DNA from: Talinum fruticosum
Lineage: Eukaryota; Streptophyta; Magnoliopsida; Caryophyllales; Talinaceae
Assembly: GCA_021018815.1 (NCBI GenBank)
Contig: JAITYX010000002.1
Location: 14,663,001-14,727,000 of the forward strand
Direction of reading: 5' to 3'
Length of the DNA: 64,000 nt
Shown: piece by piece, positions 53,991 to 64,000 of the stretch
Numbering within the stretch: position 1 is the first letter of the stretch
Layout of the letters: the number at the start of each line of letters is the position of its first letter
Notes under the pieces: model-generated
Databases searched by the model: none
What the model saw: only the letters and a program-made list of their open reading frames with translations
What the model was told of the DNA's origin: nothing
Position numbers and translations under genes: made by a program

Positions 53991-55558
53991 TATGAATTAT
54001 TATTATGAGACGGAGAGAATATATATTTATTAATAAATAGGTGAGCCTATGCTTAATTATGTATATTGCTTCGAGCCACTTTGTTTTTATTATCGTGCTA
54101 ATTGAAGTTGCTTTGCATAATAACTGAAAAGTGACTTCTAGAGAGGAACTTAATTGTTATAAAGTTATACTTCTAGGTCTAGCTAAATGTAGATGTGATC
54201 AACTTCAAAATTTAGATTATATTATTATTTTTCATTCCCATTATATGATTATGCAGGGTTTATGCAAATTCAAATATAAGCGGGTTTATCTCTGCCAACA
54301 TTTCTACAGTTCCATCTCGCATCCTGCAAACACTATATATTTATACTAATTTTAGAGCAGAAAACTAAGCAATATACTTGTAATCCTTTGATTTTTTTTT
54401 TTTTAAAAAAGTACAAAGAATATTAGTAACTCTTTGCTCAAGTGTTCTACCCATGTCATCATCATTAAGAATACATAAAAACTCTTGTAAGGGAGGATGT
54501 AAAGGTGGCTCAAGACCTAATTATAACACATACTAATTTGGCAACACAATCAGCGAGTCATATTACCCTTTTGAAAACATGTTTAATTAAGTAACACGAG
54601 AATAACGAAAGCATATCTCATATATCATAAACCAGGGACTGGATCCTCCTTGGAATGTGAATGAGTACACTCGAACAGTACTGAATAACCAACTTGTCTG
54701 GAAACGTGATTAACCTATGACGCTTCATGAATTGATGATGATGACGATCAAACAAACGACAGCTCATGACAGTTGACAATAAAATAATTCGACTGGGCCA
54801 TCACAAATTACTTGCAATTCCAGTCATTTGAGTTGGGCCTTTGTAAAAAGTAGCCCAAGTTAAATTTTTGTCAAGAATGTGTAGAGAAGAGACACAGAGA
54901 CTAGACGTTAGGCCCTAAACCCGTCCATAACTGTCTCTTGTTCCTATTGGGCTGGTCCAACCCGGTCTAGTCATTGATCCGGGTCAGCTTGTGAACTAAC
55001 CCTATCCAAATATTCAATTTTAATTTTTTTCCCCTCAAAAAAGTATTGGTTAATAATAGTTCGAATCAGGTCAAGTTAGCTAATTGACTCAAGGTAATCC
55101 CTTAGCCCGTGAAATCTTAGTATAATTGTTGCATTATGGTAGGCAATTTGACGAACTCATATCGGATGATCTCATTGATAAACTTAATTAAATTCGAGTT
55201 AAATTGATTCAGCACTTTTGTTGTGAATTTGTGACATATTTATTATCACCTCATCACCAATTGGTCTTGAGAAACCTTGGAGGAAGTAGATATTAAAAAA
55301 AAACAAGTGTTGATTTTGATGGGTGTGACAAAACTACAAAATCCAAAGCCAAAAATAGATAATATAGACAAGGTGACGTGCTCTCTTCAAGTTAGTTGGA
55401 TGGGTATGTGAGAGAAAGAGAGAGATCAAACCATGCATGAATTTCAACGGAAAGCCTTTCGTGGATCAACAAAACCCTAATTTCGACAAATGTAAAGAAA
55501 TTACACGATTTTCTTTTTTAAAAAATTACTTGTATCTAAATAAAGTCTACGTGTAAAT

Positions 55559-55758
55559 TTTTTTTTTATTGGTAAGTTGACCCACCCGCTTGAACCCCTA
55601 TTTCAAGAAAGTCTAATGAGCTAATTGGGTCGAGAAGGCGGAACCATGTCAAGCCCAAACTACCCCCACCATACACAAACTCCTTAGAAGAGAAAATTTA
55701 TGTCTCCGGATTCGAACCTAGGGGCGCCGACAGGTAGGGTGAGTGGCCAGAGCTCGAC
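55559..55758 (-). mobile_element. tRNA-derived SINE with target-site duplication
   Basis: The direct repeat CTACGTGTAAAT flanks the element (55547-55558 and 55759-55770). On the minus strand the body starts with a pol III A-box (TGGCCACTCACC) followed by a perfect B-box (GGTTCGAATCC), and ends in an A-rich tail just before the repeat. These are all the parts of a short retroposed SINE of about 200 bases, mobilised by LINE machinery. Confidence 0.85.
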
Positions 55759-57973
55759 CTACGTGTAAATTATTGTAGCTAATTTATCTAAGTGGTGGGA
55801 CTCAACGTGGATGTCCATTTGATTTGGACAATTTTTGTTCTCTATAATTAACGAGTGTTTTAGGGCATTAATTACGTGCATAAATCAAATATACTTTTTC
55901 TTTTTTTCTTTTTTTTTTTGGCCTTTCTGTCATATTTGTGTGCATTTAGACCATCCAACGGTTAACGTCTAACACCCATCAAATCACAACTACCCGGACT
56001 CTACTTCCACAAAATTGATTAGCACGTTTGAAAGTTGGATGTGAAATTGTTGTTTTTTTCTTTAATAGATAAAGATAGGTTAGATATGGCCCCCATTGTA
56101 TGTGAGTCCCTCTATAGTAGGAAAGATATGAAAGGAAGGGATCTATAGATGATTGAAGACTTCAAAAGTTGTGTTGTCAAATATTTTGCGTAACATGAAA
56201 TCGTTTAAAAGGTAGTATTAGTTACGTGAATAAAGTCTAAACATAGAAGTTTAATCCATTCATTGTTTATATTGTTACAAATAATATAATTAGCGTAAAT
56301 ACATATTCAAACGCCAGTCACGAGGATTGAATAAGTATAAGTTGGAGTTTGATTCGAGTTAGACGGTGCAAAACTAGTTACAATGGTAAATTATCCCATG
56401 AACTTCAGCGTTGAGTTCGGAATTATGGCCTATAATGCAAGAGTTATAATCTTTGTTACCGCTTATCTCATGTGAAAAGGGAGAATATTTAATATATGCA
56501 ATGTTATCTCTACAAGTGGTTGAGGTAACTCATATACAATTTTATTTATTTTTTTGTGTGAAAACCCGTATACAATTTCACTAATAATATGTTGTTATTA
56601 AGTGATTTTTACATATTATTGGAGAAATATACTTAAATTTTGCGAGATTAGGTATTGTGCTGAAATGTCAATTAGGACCACAACCTCTTAAAACATTGAA
56701 ATCCACATAGATACAAGGAAATTTAGGCTTAGAGGGTAAAAGAAGGGGGAATAACTTTATCATCCTAAAAAACCTTAACTAATATTTTTATGTCAATTTT
56801 TATCACTTATCATCCTAAAAAAACATATTTTTATTATCGCCGTTCTAATTATATTGATTTTAAAATAAAAAAGGAAAAGAAAATGCCTAACACTTATTGT
56901 TAAGCTACCATATGGATATTATTATTTATGTCAATTTTTATGTTTAACTACTATTGGTAAAAAAGAAAAATCTGAAATAATATTAAATTTAGGCTTTTTT
57001 TTTGTTGCCATATCGTAGTCGTAATTTCAGTAAATAATTCAATTATGCATTTAGGCAGGCATGCGTTTTTATCATGTTATGGCCCAAAGAGTGAATATTT
57101 TAGTTTAAAAAGATGAAAAAAAAGAGTAAAACCCATAGGACTACTCTACTACTTTCTTGAAAGGTGAAAAAGCATGGAATGAGTTCTATGCACTCCGCGT
57201 ACCTCGCAAGAAAGTGGCTTAATTGCTTTTTTCTTGTTCCTTTGAAAATTCCATAACATCAAAGCCTTACGGACTTCTCTTGAGATAAACCTAGGAGGTG
57301 GCCTGCTTAACAAATTTTTAAAAAAGTTAAATTTTTATTACAAAACGAGGTGCAAAATTAAATCAGTATCTTTTCGGATAATAATGTTTGTAGGAATATC
57401 ATTGTTTATATTATAAATTTTTTCTATAAAATTGATACACATATTGAAAATAATTATTGTCATATAATTCAACTGTTAAAATATACAAAAGTATTTTTAT
57501 TTTTCATAAGACAAAATACATATCTTTATTGTGTGTATTTTTATATTTTCGTATATAATTAGTCAATTTTATATGAAATTATTTTATATAAACAAAAAAT
57601 ACAGTACGAATAAAAAACACCTAAAAAATATAGATTTTTCTGTGTTTGGTAGTGCTAGGTGGCTCCTTATGTCTTCTTCAACCTTGCCTCTATGATCAAC
57701 CATATTACCTAATGATATAATCAAAATGGAAATATTAATTAATACAAAGCAAGTCATACTTTGGAGCCAGAAAACTGATGATGTAGTTCGCCAACATAAT
57801 TTGTTCACAAATTAATCATAGCGTTTTCAATTCAAGTTCAACAACATAATTCATGAAAAGAAAATTTCTAAACATTGTAGTTATAATATTTTATATTTCA
57901 GTTTTATTTTGGTACAATTTACAACGTCCACTTGATTAATTTAAATTTGTAATCACACGGTATATGTATTAAA

Positions 57974-58250
57974 GATATTCCATCCGTTTCAAAATACATG
58001 TCGTTTTAAGGTCATATGGGAATATCAAAGAAACACAAAATTCATGATAAATTTTATGTTAAAGACTAAGTTGCCCCTATATTTTATTTGAAATAAAAAA
58101 AATCAATGAAAAAAGAAGAGAAACAAAGTGATTAATAAGGACAAAATTGATAAACTAGTAATTAATATGTCATTGAAATTGTAAAGTAACAAGTATTATT
58201 AAGCAAAAAAATTAGTTAAAATGATATATATTTTGAAAGGGAGGGAATAC
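57974..58250. mobile_element. Stowaway-like MITE, copy 3
   Basis: The left end ATTCCATCCGTTTCAAAATA and the right end TATTTTGAAAGGGAGGGAAT are inverted. The interior shares AAATTCATGATAAATTTTATG, AAGTTGCCCC and TTAATAAGGACAAAATTG blocks with copy 1. Confidence 0.8.
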
Positions 58251-58329
58251 AATGACAAAAATATTTATACTTTGATTCAGTAATAATAATTTACGAATGG
58301 ATGTATTTATATTGGTTGTCAACGTCATT

Positions 58330-58640
58330 ATATCTGCAATCATCATAATTAAAAGAATTTGGGCCACATACGTGTCTTATTCACATCTTGACCATCAATG
58401 GCGGAGTCGGAAATTTGAAACAAAGGTGTCCAATATCTTTTAATCCAAATTCAATGGTGTCAAATTACATATAATTTTAAATTTTTTAATCCAAATATTA
58501 GATGTTTTTTAATTTTTTTCGCAATGGACACCGTTGGCTCCTTCAAGGCTCCGCCCCTGTTAACCATCCATTGTTTTTTGATTAAAAAAATTAAACCATA
58601 TTTTTATCAATTAAAAAATATTTATAATAATTAAGAAAAT
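58330..58640. mobile_element. Degraded arm-like repeat with an inner GGCGGAG/CTCCGCC insert
   Basis: Flanking pieces (CATCATAATTAAAAGAATTTGGG...ACGTGTC near 58340, and AACCATCCATTGTTTTTTG near 58560) resemble the outer arm of the foldback at 7478-12525. Between them, about 58395-58560, a segment begins AATGGCGGAGTCGG and ends GGCTCCGCCCCTGTT, giving short inverted ends. A non-autonomous transposon inserted into an old foldback relic is the simplest reading. Confidence 0.35.
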
Positions 58641-59383
58641 ATAATCTCAGTTTTTATATTATACTTTTTAGGAAGAGAGTAATTAAACACTACCAAACAC
58701 CACTACAATTAATTATCTTAATTTATTTTTTTAAAATTATTTTATTTAAATTTCTGTTTTAATTTAATAAAAAAATATAAATAACCGTGATTGATGTAAT
58801 ATATATGTACAAATAAAATTGAAAAAACTACGGTAATTATTATAATTGTAATATACTAACAACCACTGTATAACTTTTTGGTCTATAAAATGGCCAAACT
58901 AGAGAAACGACACACTTTGTTGTATCATAAAACTGAAAAATTTGCAATATAATTTGTTTACTTTTGATAATTTTCTCTTTATTACAGTAATATTTTTTTT
59001 TAAAAAACCTTTAGTCCATCTTGTAATGAAGTTTTTATTTTCTGTTCAAACAAAAAATTTATCTCACTTCTCAGGACAACATTGCTGCAAATTTAAATAT
59101 TACAAATTTCTCAATTTAAGACACCAGAAAAAATTAGTTATAGGATTTCCTTAGTATTACTACAACAAATCGTAGAGGCGGAGGGGTAAAAAAAAAAAAA
59201 AAAAAAAACTTTGCCAACATTTGCTTACGTGCCAATTTCCAAATTCGCCAAAAACACACCTAAAAAGGAAAAGAAAAAGGTTTACTAACGACGTTATTAA
59301 CACTACTCACAGTGACTTGACTTTACCGTCTGAGAGAGCGAGTGAGGGCAGAAAATTAACGGCGTTACTTTCCGCTGTTAAAA

Positions 59384-60818
59384 ATGACGTCTCACTCAAA
59401 GACGAAGACCAACACGAAAACTAGAATCAGAATCTCTCTCCGCCCCACTCTTCCCCCTCTTTGTATTCTCACTTTCTCTCTCCTCTGTGGCGCCTTCAGT
59501 TCTGCCCTGAGAAATTTCGACCCCGAATCCCAAACCACCTTTCATTTTTCAGGTAATTTCTCTCCCCACTCTTTTCTTTTTTGTCATTTTTTGGGTTTTT
59601 AAGATTTTGGTATTATGTGAAGAACTGATGAATTTGATGAGGGAGATTTTGGGTAACTTAAATCTTCCATTAATCTAGCTCATTTGGTCATCAGAATCGC
59701 GAACTATTTTCTGCTTAATCGCCATTGATTACGGATCTTCCGACCCCTGTAATTTTCTGTATTTTCTCGTATTTTTTCGCACTAATTTTTAGGGCCTAAT
59801 ATTCGATTGATCTCTTTTATAAACCTCACTCACTCTCATCTCAACTCTTGGTTCTCTAGTATCTGCTTATATCTAAGGTTCATTTATTCTACTTTTTTCC
59901 CCCTTGGTTGAATGGGGTAAACTGTTTTATTGAGTCTGTGAAGTGATTATGTGTTTGAGTTTTTTATTTTTATTTTTTTGTGTTTGAAAGGGGGGTTTGA
60001 GTGTTTATGGGAGTTGTTTGAATCAGGGAAATATAGGTTTTGAAGATTTGATAGTGGGCAATTCGATTTGAGCAAATTGTGATTGTGAAGGGTAGATGAT
60101 TTCATGTTGGTGGCGTAAAATTTCAGTTTGAAGTAATGGGTTTTCCTGCTTGGTTGCCGTCCAATTCGGTTTCTAATTTTTCATGCTGAGATTTGACTTC
60201 TATGTAATGCTTTTCTTCATTTGAAGTCTAAGTTTGAACTTCTGTTCATATTATGAATTCGAGTTCTCACTTGGTTAAAAAAATAAAAAAAAATAATCAA
60301 AACTCGGTTATTCTAACATTGATGATTTTAATCCATCTTTAATCTTTTTGTACCAGATTTACCATTTCTCACAGCAGTCATCTTGTTGGCAGTGGGCTGT
60401 TGTGATTCTTTTGTGCGTAATGTGTTGATTCAATCAGTTTTTTGGGTGTAGTGTGTGTTGAATTGATTGGTATTATTCTAAGTCTACTATCTGGGGTCGT
60501 TTCAAGTCTCTATACGATGTGGTCTAGTTCAACTGGTGTGTGAAATAACTTTCAAGGAAACTGTGATGTTTTTGACCTGTCACCTTATGCCGTGTCATTT
60601 AGTATGTTAAATCATTGTGGACTGAGAATTGTCCAAGTTGTATAATTACACAGTTTCCTTTAGATGGTTGTTATTGGAAAAATATGGTTTAGATAACTGC
60701 TTGACTTATTCATAATGTCTATTCACTTGCAGAAAAATATCTACATTGCCGCGTGAGATACAAAGACTCATTGTACTGGAACAGTAAGTTGTCATTTAGT
60801 TTTAAACAAAGTGGATGA
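59384..60818 (+). other. Leader of the RING gene with a spliced upstream ORF
   Basis: A leader exon ends at CAG|GT (59552/59553) and the next starts after TTGCAG at 60733, running into the main start codon. An ATG at 59384 opens an 84-codon ORF across this splice (169 + 86 bases), closing at 60818, 36 bases before the main ATG. It has a basic start and a hydrophobic LPPLCILTFSLLCGAF stretch. It may be a translation-reducing uORF; coding of a real peptide is not shown. Confidence 0.4.
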
Positions 60819-60854
60819 TAGTTGCTGAGACAGTGTGGTGGAGTATATCCGAGC

Positions 60855-62993
60855 ATGGGAGCTGCCTGTTGTGTTGCTGCTAGGGACAAAACCGTTCTAC
60901 ATGGATCTAGAGGTGAATTTCCACATAGGAATATTAGGCATTCCCCCACATGGAGTTTTAGGTGGGATAGTCGAGTTGGGGTAGCTGGCGAAGAGACTTC
61001 TACTGGTTGGCCGTCTCATGCAGCCAGCCGGAATGATACACTGGACGTGAAATCTGCCACTGATGTATCAGCACATGTATCGGATGGAGGGAGTTCCTTG
61101 GAGAGTTATCGAATGGGTGCATGGTGCAAGTCTCCACCAAACCAGGAAACCTCTAAGAACGTGAGGACTTCTTCCTCAGGTAAAGCCTTAGAATTTATGC
61201 TTTATAATTCTTTTTTGGTAAGTTCAATTTAGACTGTTTTTAATTTTGGGAACTGCTAGGTTCTTTAATTCCCTTACTGTTGATGTCGATATCCAAAGAA
61301 TAATATCCAGGCCAGTTTTGATTAAGTTATTGTTATCGCATTGCACCAGTTAATGGCCATATTGATATTAGAGCCCTTTCAAGATACATTTACACCCGCC
61401 TCCTTCCAACCAAATGGGGCTGCTGGGGCCCGGAGGGTTACCCTTCATGGATGTGAAGAAGCTACTGCTGCTTGCATCTGCCTAGTAAATGGATTTCTTT
61501 ATAAAAGTACATCTCCATTCCACACATCATTTATGCCTTTCCTAAGCAGTATATCATTGGAATTACCCATTCTTTATTTCTTTTCTGTTGTGGGATCTCA
61601 GCTTGATTGCTTAATTGAGATAAGACTTGCTTCTTCTGCATTTCCTTTTTAGGGCTAATCAGATTTGTCTAAAAGAGAATATATGGGCTTGTTTAGAAGT
61701 CTTGACTCTTGATTTTCTATTTCTCCTTTTTTGTTGACTAGTGAACACCTCCCCCACCCCCCAAAAAAAAGAAAAAGAAAGGAAAAGAGAGAGAGAGAGA
61801 GAAGCAGCAGTATAAACAAAAATAAAGAGGAACAAAGAATTGGTTTTGGTGCAGTTTTGTGATTTACAAGTGTGGGCTTTTGTTGCTATGGCAGGTCAAT
61901 CAATTGGGAACCATGAGAGGGGTGTCTCTGTAGAGGTATTTATCTATTTTTTTTCTTTTCAAATGTTTCCTTTTTACCAAGAAATGCTCAACTAATAGGC
62001 CTTTTCACATGTCCTTATTTTGATGTTGTTTAGCTGAAGCCATCAACAGAGTCTCCACGAGGATCAGACCCTGCTTCTTTCAAAAGATCACCTTCCATGT
62101 ATTCAACACCTTCTGTGTCCTTATCACATTTGTCATCCCAAAGTTATCTTATTCCACCCTCATCAACCCCAACTAGATGGGTCACAGTCTCCCCAGGGCA
62201 CCAGCTATCCCAGCAGCCATCTGATACCCACAGCCCCAGCCGGGATTCACGGAGTGTAAACTCTGATTTAGAAGAAGGGCATACCCCTTATGAGAACCCT
62301 GCTGCCAGCACTGAGTCAACTAGGGGTTCTTATACCCTCTCAGAACTAAATGTGTCACAAAGAGAACGGTGGTCGTTTGATAGTGATGCCTGCAGCTTTA
62401 CTCATGATAAACCGAGAAGTAGTGGTTGGAATTCTAGGTCGATTTCCATGGATTTCCAGACATGTAGGATTTGCTCGAAGCTCCTGACTGAGAAATCAGT
62501 TTGGAGCAGCCAAAAGATTATTGCTGGTAATGAATTATCTGTAGTTGCTGTTTTGATATGTGGGCATGTATACCATGCAGAGTGTTTGGAGACTATAACA
62601 CCTGAAATCAACAAATATGATCCTGATTGCCCGGTATGTGCATTCGGCGAAAAACAAACCTTGAAACTTTCTGAGAAAATGCTCAAGGCAGAGAAAGATT
62701 TGAAAGCTAGATTGTTCAAAAAGTCGAAGAGCCGAGTTGTGGATACTAATGATTCTCTTGATTTTGATTATTGGAAGAGTAGCCTTCGTGAGGGAAGGAG
62801 TCCCAAGCTCAGTGTGAGCTCTAGCCTAAAACTTTCAGCAGCAAAGCCATTTCTGAAGCGGCATTTCTCCTTTGGGTCATGGGGTAGCAATAAATATGCT
62901 TCTGGATCCTCATCCATGAAGAAAAAGGATTGTTCTGGGCCAAGTCTAGCAAGCAGTGAATTTATACAGAAGCTGTTTGAAACTATGGGGTGA
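60855..62993 (+). CDS. RING-H2 finger E3 ubiquitin ligase, plant-specific family
   Basis: RING proteins bring an E2 to a substrate for ubiquitination. Exons 60855-61179, 61895-61935 and 62034-62993 give 441 codons including the stop. The start MGAACCVAARDKTVL and the following RHSPTWSFRWDSR are a conserved N-terminal signature of this plant family, with Gly2 and Cys5/6 as possible lipidation sites. A long Ser/Pro-rich region follows, then the RING near residues 266-324: TCRIC, CGHVYHAECLE and DPDCPVC, which is Cys3-His2-Cys3. The tail is basic with KRHFSFGSWG. The stop at 62991-62993 overlaps a strong donor (GG|GTGAGT). If spliced to the acceptor at 63226 (TTGCAG|GCTG), the protein would instead end LFFELSTCIR at 63260. 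The in-frame ATG at 60855 was chosen because the upstream codons from 60822 do not match the family. The target protein is unknown. Confidence 0.87.
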
Positions 62994-63260
62994 GTGCCTC
63001 TCTGGATTTCCGTCTCTTGGTTAAAGCTGTGTATCCTACTCGTGTTTTTCTTTGGTTGATAATTCTTCTCCTTGAAGGTAGATTGGGTTGTGTCGGCTTT
63101 TTCCAAACAGCAGAATGCAAACCTTTTCTTCAAGCTGTTTCAATTTTGAATTAAAAAAAGTTGATTATACTGAATTTATGCAGAATGTCTTACTACATTG
63201 TGAAGTAGTTTTTCCAACTCTTGCAGGCTGTTCTTTGAGTTAAGTACATGTATAAGATGA

Positions 63261-64000
63261 TTGTTGATAAGTTCGTCCCGGGTCCAGGACAACATTACAC
63301 AAATGCAGGGGAGGCTAAATCTCATCAGGTAGACACGAGCTAATCACCCGGGTTGATATGGTGGATTGATCAGTAGAATTCCTATCAAGGACGACGGACG
63401 GTCTGATTTGGTGGTATCAGACTCAGTCACACTAGAGGAAAAGAAAAGGAAAAAGTAGGAAATATGTATAGGAGTTGAAAGATGATAAATACTCCATATG
63501 ATAGTCTAGGAGATTCGAGGTGAATCATAGAAAGGGTTTTGATCTTTATTCATGTTTATGTACATTTGATCTGAATTCATTTCCAGCATGAAATCTGAAA
63601 TGTTTGCCATCTTCTTCACATCCCCTGCTCTGGTTTTAATTTCCTTTTCTTCCTATTTTTCCCTCTTCTGAAACAAGTTAATTTTATGCAGATAACTAAC
63701 CAGGTATATCCCAATTAATAGTTTAGAGGTAAATTTTCTGGACGTTAACTTTTTATGAGAAACTTGTGTGAAACTCGTGTTCTTTGGAACATTAACCGGT
63801 TAAATTAGGTTCAGGCAGGTTATTATTTATAGTAATTTATTTTTTCAATGAAAAAATAATATTACCTTTTTACCCCCTAAAATTTACCGTTGCATGCACA
63901 TCTATGGACTCGGTCCTGCATGACTGCCCTTAACACATTCGCAGTCCAAAAACGCGAAACGCTCATACGGAACGCACGTGTCGTGGTTGAGACACGTAGC
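63261..64000. other. 3' flank of the RING gene to the right edge
   Basis: No gene seen. The last 30 bases hold GCACGTGTCG and GACACGTAGC, two ACGT-core (G-box-like) motifs in opposite orientation, which may belong to the promoter of a gene beyond the edge. Confidence 0.4.

Larger units (their letters stand above)
53991..59383. other. Repeat-rich intergenic region before the RING gene
   Basis: AT-rich. Supported contents are the repeat near 54430-54520, a SINE at 55559-55758, a Stowaway-like MITE at 57974-58250 and a small inverted-repeat insert at 58395-58560. ORFs at 54131-54349 and 57584-57808 have no recognisable domain. The remainder shows nothing identifiable. Confidence 0.6.

Noticed and set aside
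60784..60811. Possible intron in the RING leader (GT...AG)
   Set aside because: Only 28 bases, too short for a plant intron; the leader exon is read as continuous.

Overview
This is a window of nuclear DNA from a flowering plant, most likely a eudicot. The evidence is the set of plant-specific genes (bifunctional DHFR-TS, plastid-type diaminopimelate decarboxylase, Sec14-like SFH lipid-transfer proteins, a CASPARIAN STRIP INTEGRITY FACTOR-type peptide), short exons with GT/AG introns in AT-rich DNA, and dense small transposons (Stowaway-like MITEs, SINEs, LINE scraps, Helitron-like insertions). No CRISPR array, operon, phage or viral gene was seen.

Layout. 202-1690 (-): 5' half of DHFR-TS, running off the left edge, with an E2F-type site at its leader. 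3323-7083 (-): diaminopimelate decarboxylase (eight coding exons). 7478-12525: a large inverted-repeat element with roughly 1 kb arms, its left arm interrupted by about 2.8 kb of nested Helitron-like DNA. 14734-19419 (+) and 20667-27829 (-): two Sec14/SFH phosphatidylinositol-transfer genes arranged tail to tail. 28-34 kb: AT-rich repeats and MITEs. 35289-41511 (+) and 42947-48301 (+): a tandem duplication of a DnaJ-type J-domain gene with promoter and introns. 51704-52366 (+): a three-exon, 95-residue secreted-peptide gene whose C-terminus is a CIF sulfopeptide; its exons are too short for a long-ORF search. 53-59 kb: LINE, SINE and MITE debris. 60855-62993 (+): a RING-H2 E3 ligase gene with a spliced leader that carries an upstream ORF.

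The genes are independent housekeeping or signalling loci, not one pathway: folate/thymidylate synthesis, the last step of plastid lysine synthesis, phosphoinositide transfer, an Hsp70 cochaperone, endodermal barrier signalling and ubiquitin ligation.

Two points need care. First, six coding exons (one in the decarboxylase, four clustered in the minus-strand SFH gene, one in the second DnaJ copy) are each one base short, always at a short mononucleotide run, while their splice sites and surrounding reading frames are intact. This looks more like consensus error than six independent gene deaths, but reads are needed to decide. Second, no wholly new multi-gene system was found. The most noteworthy items are the CIF peptide gene, the hairpin-forming inverted repeat with a captured exon-like segment, and a Helitron-like family whose insertion boundaries can be read by comparing the two DnaJ paralogs.
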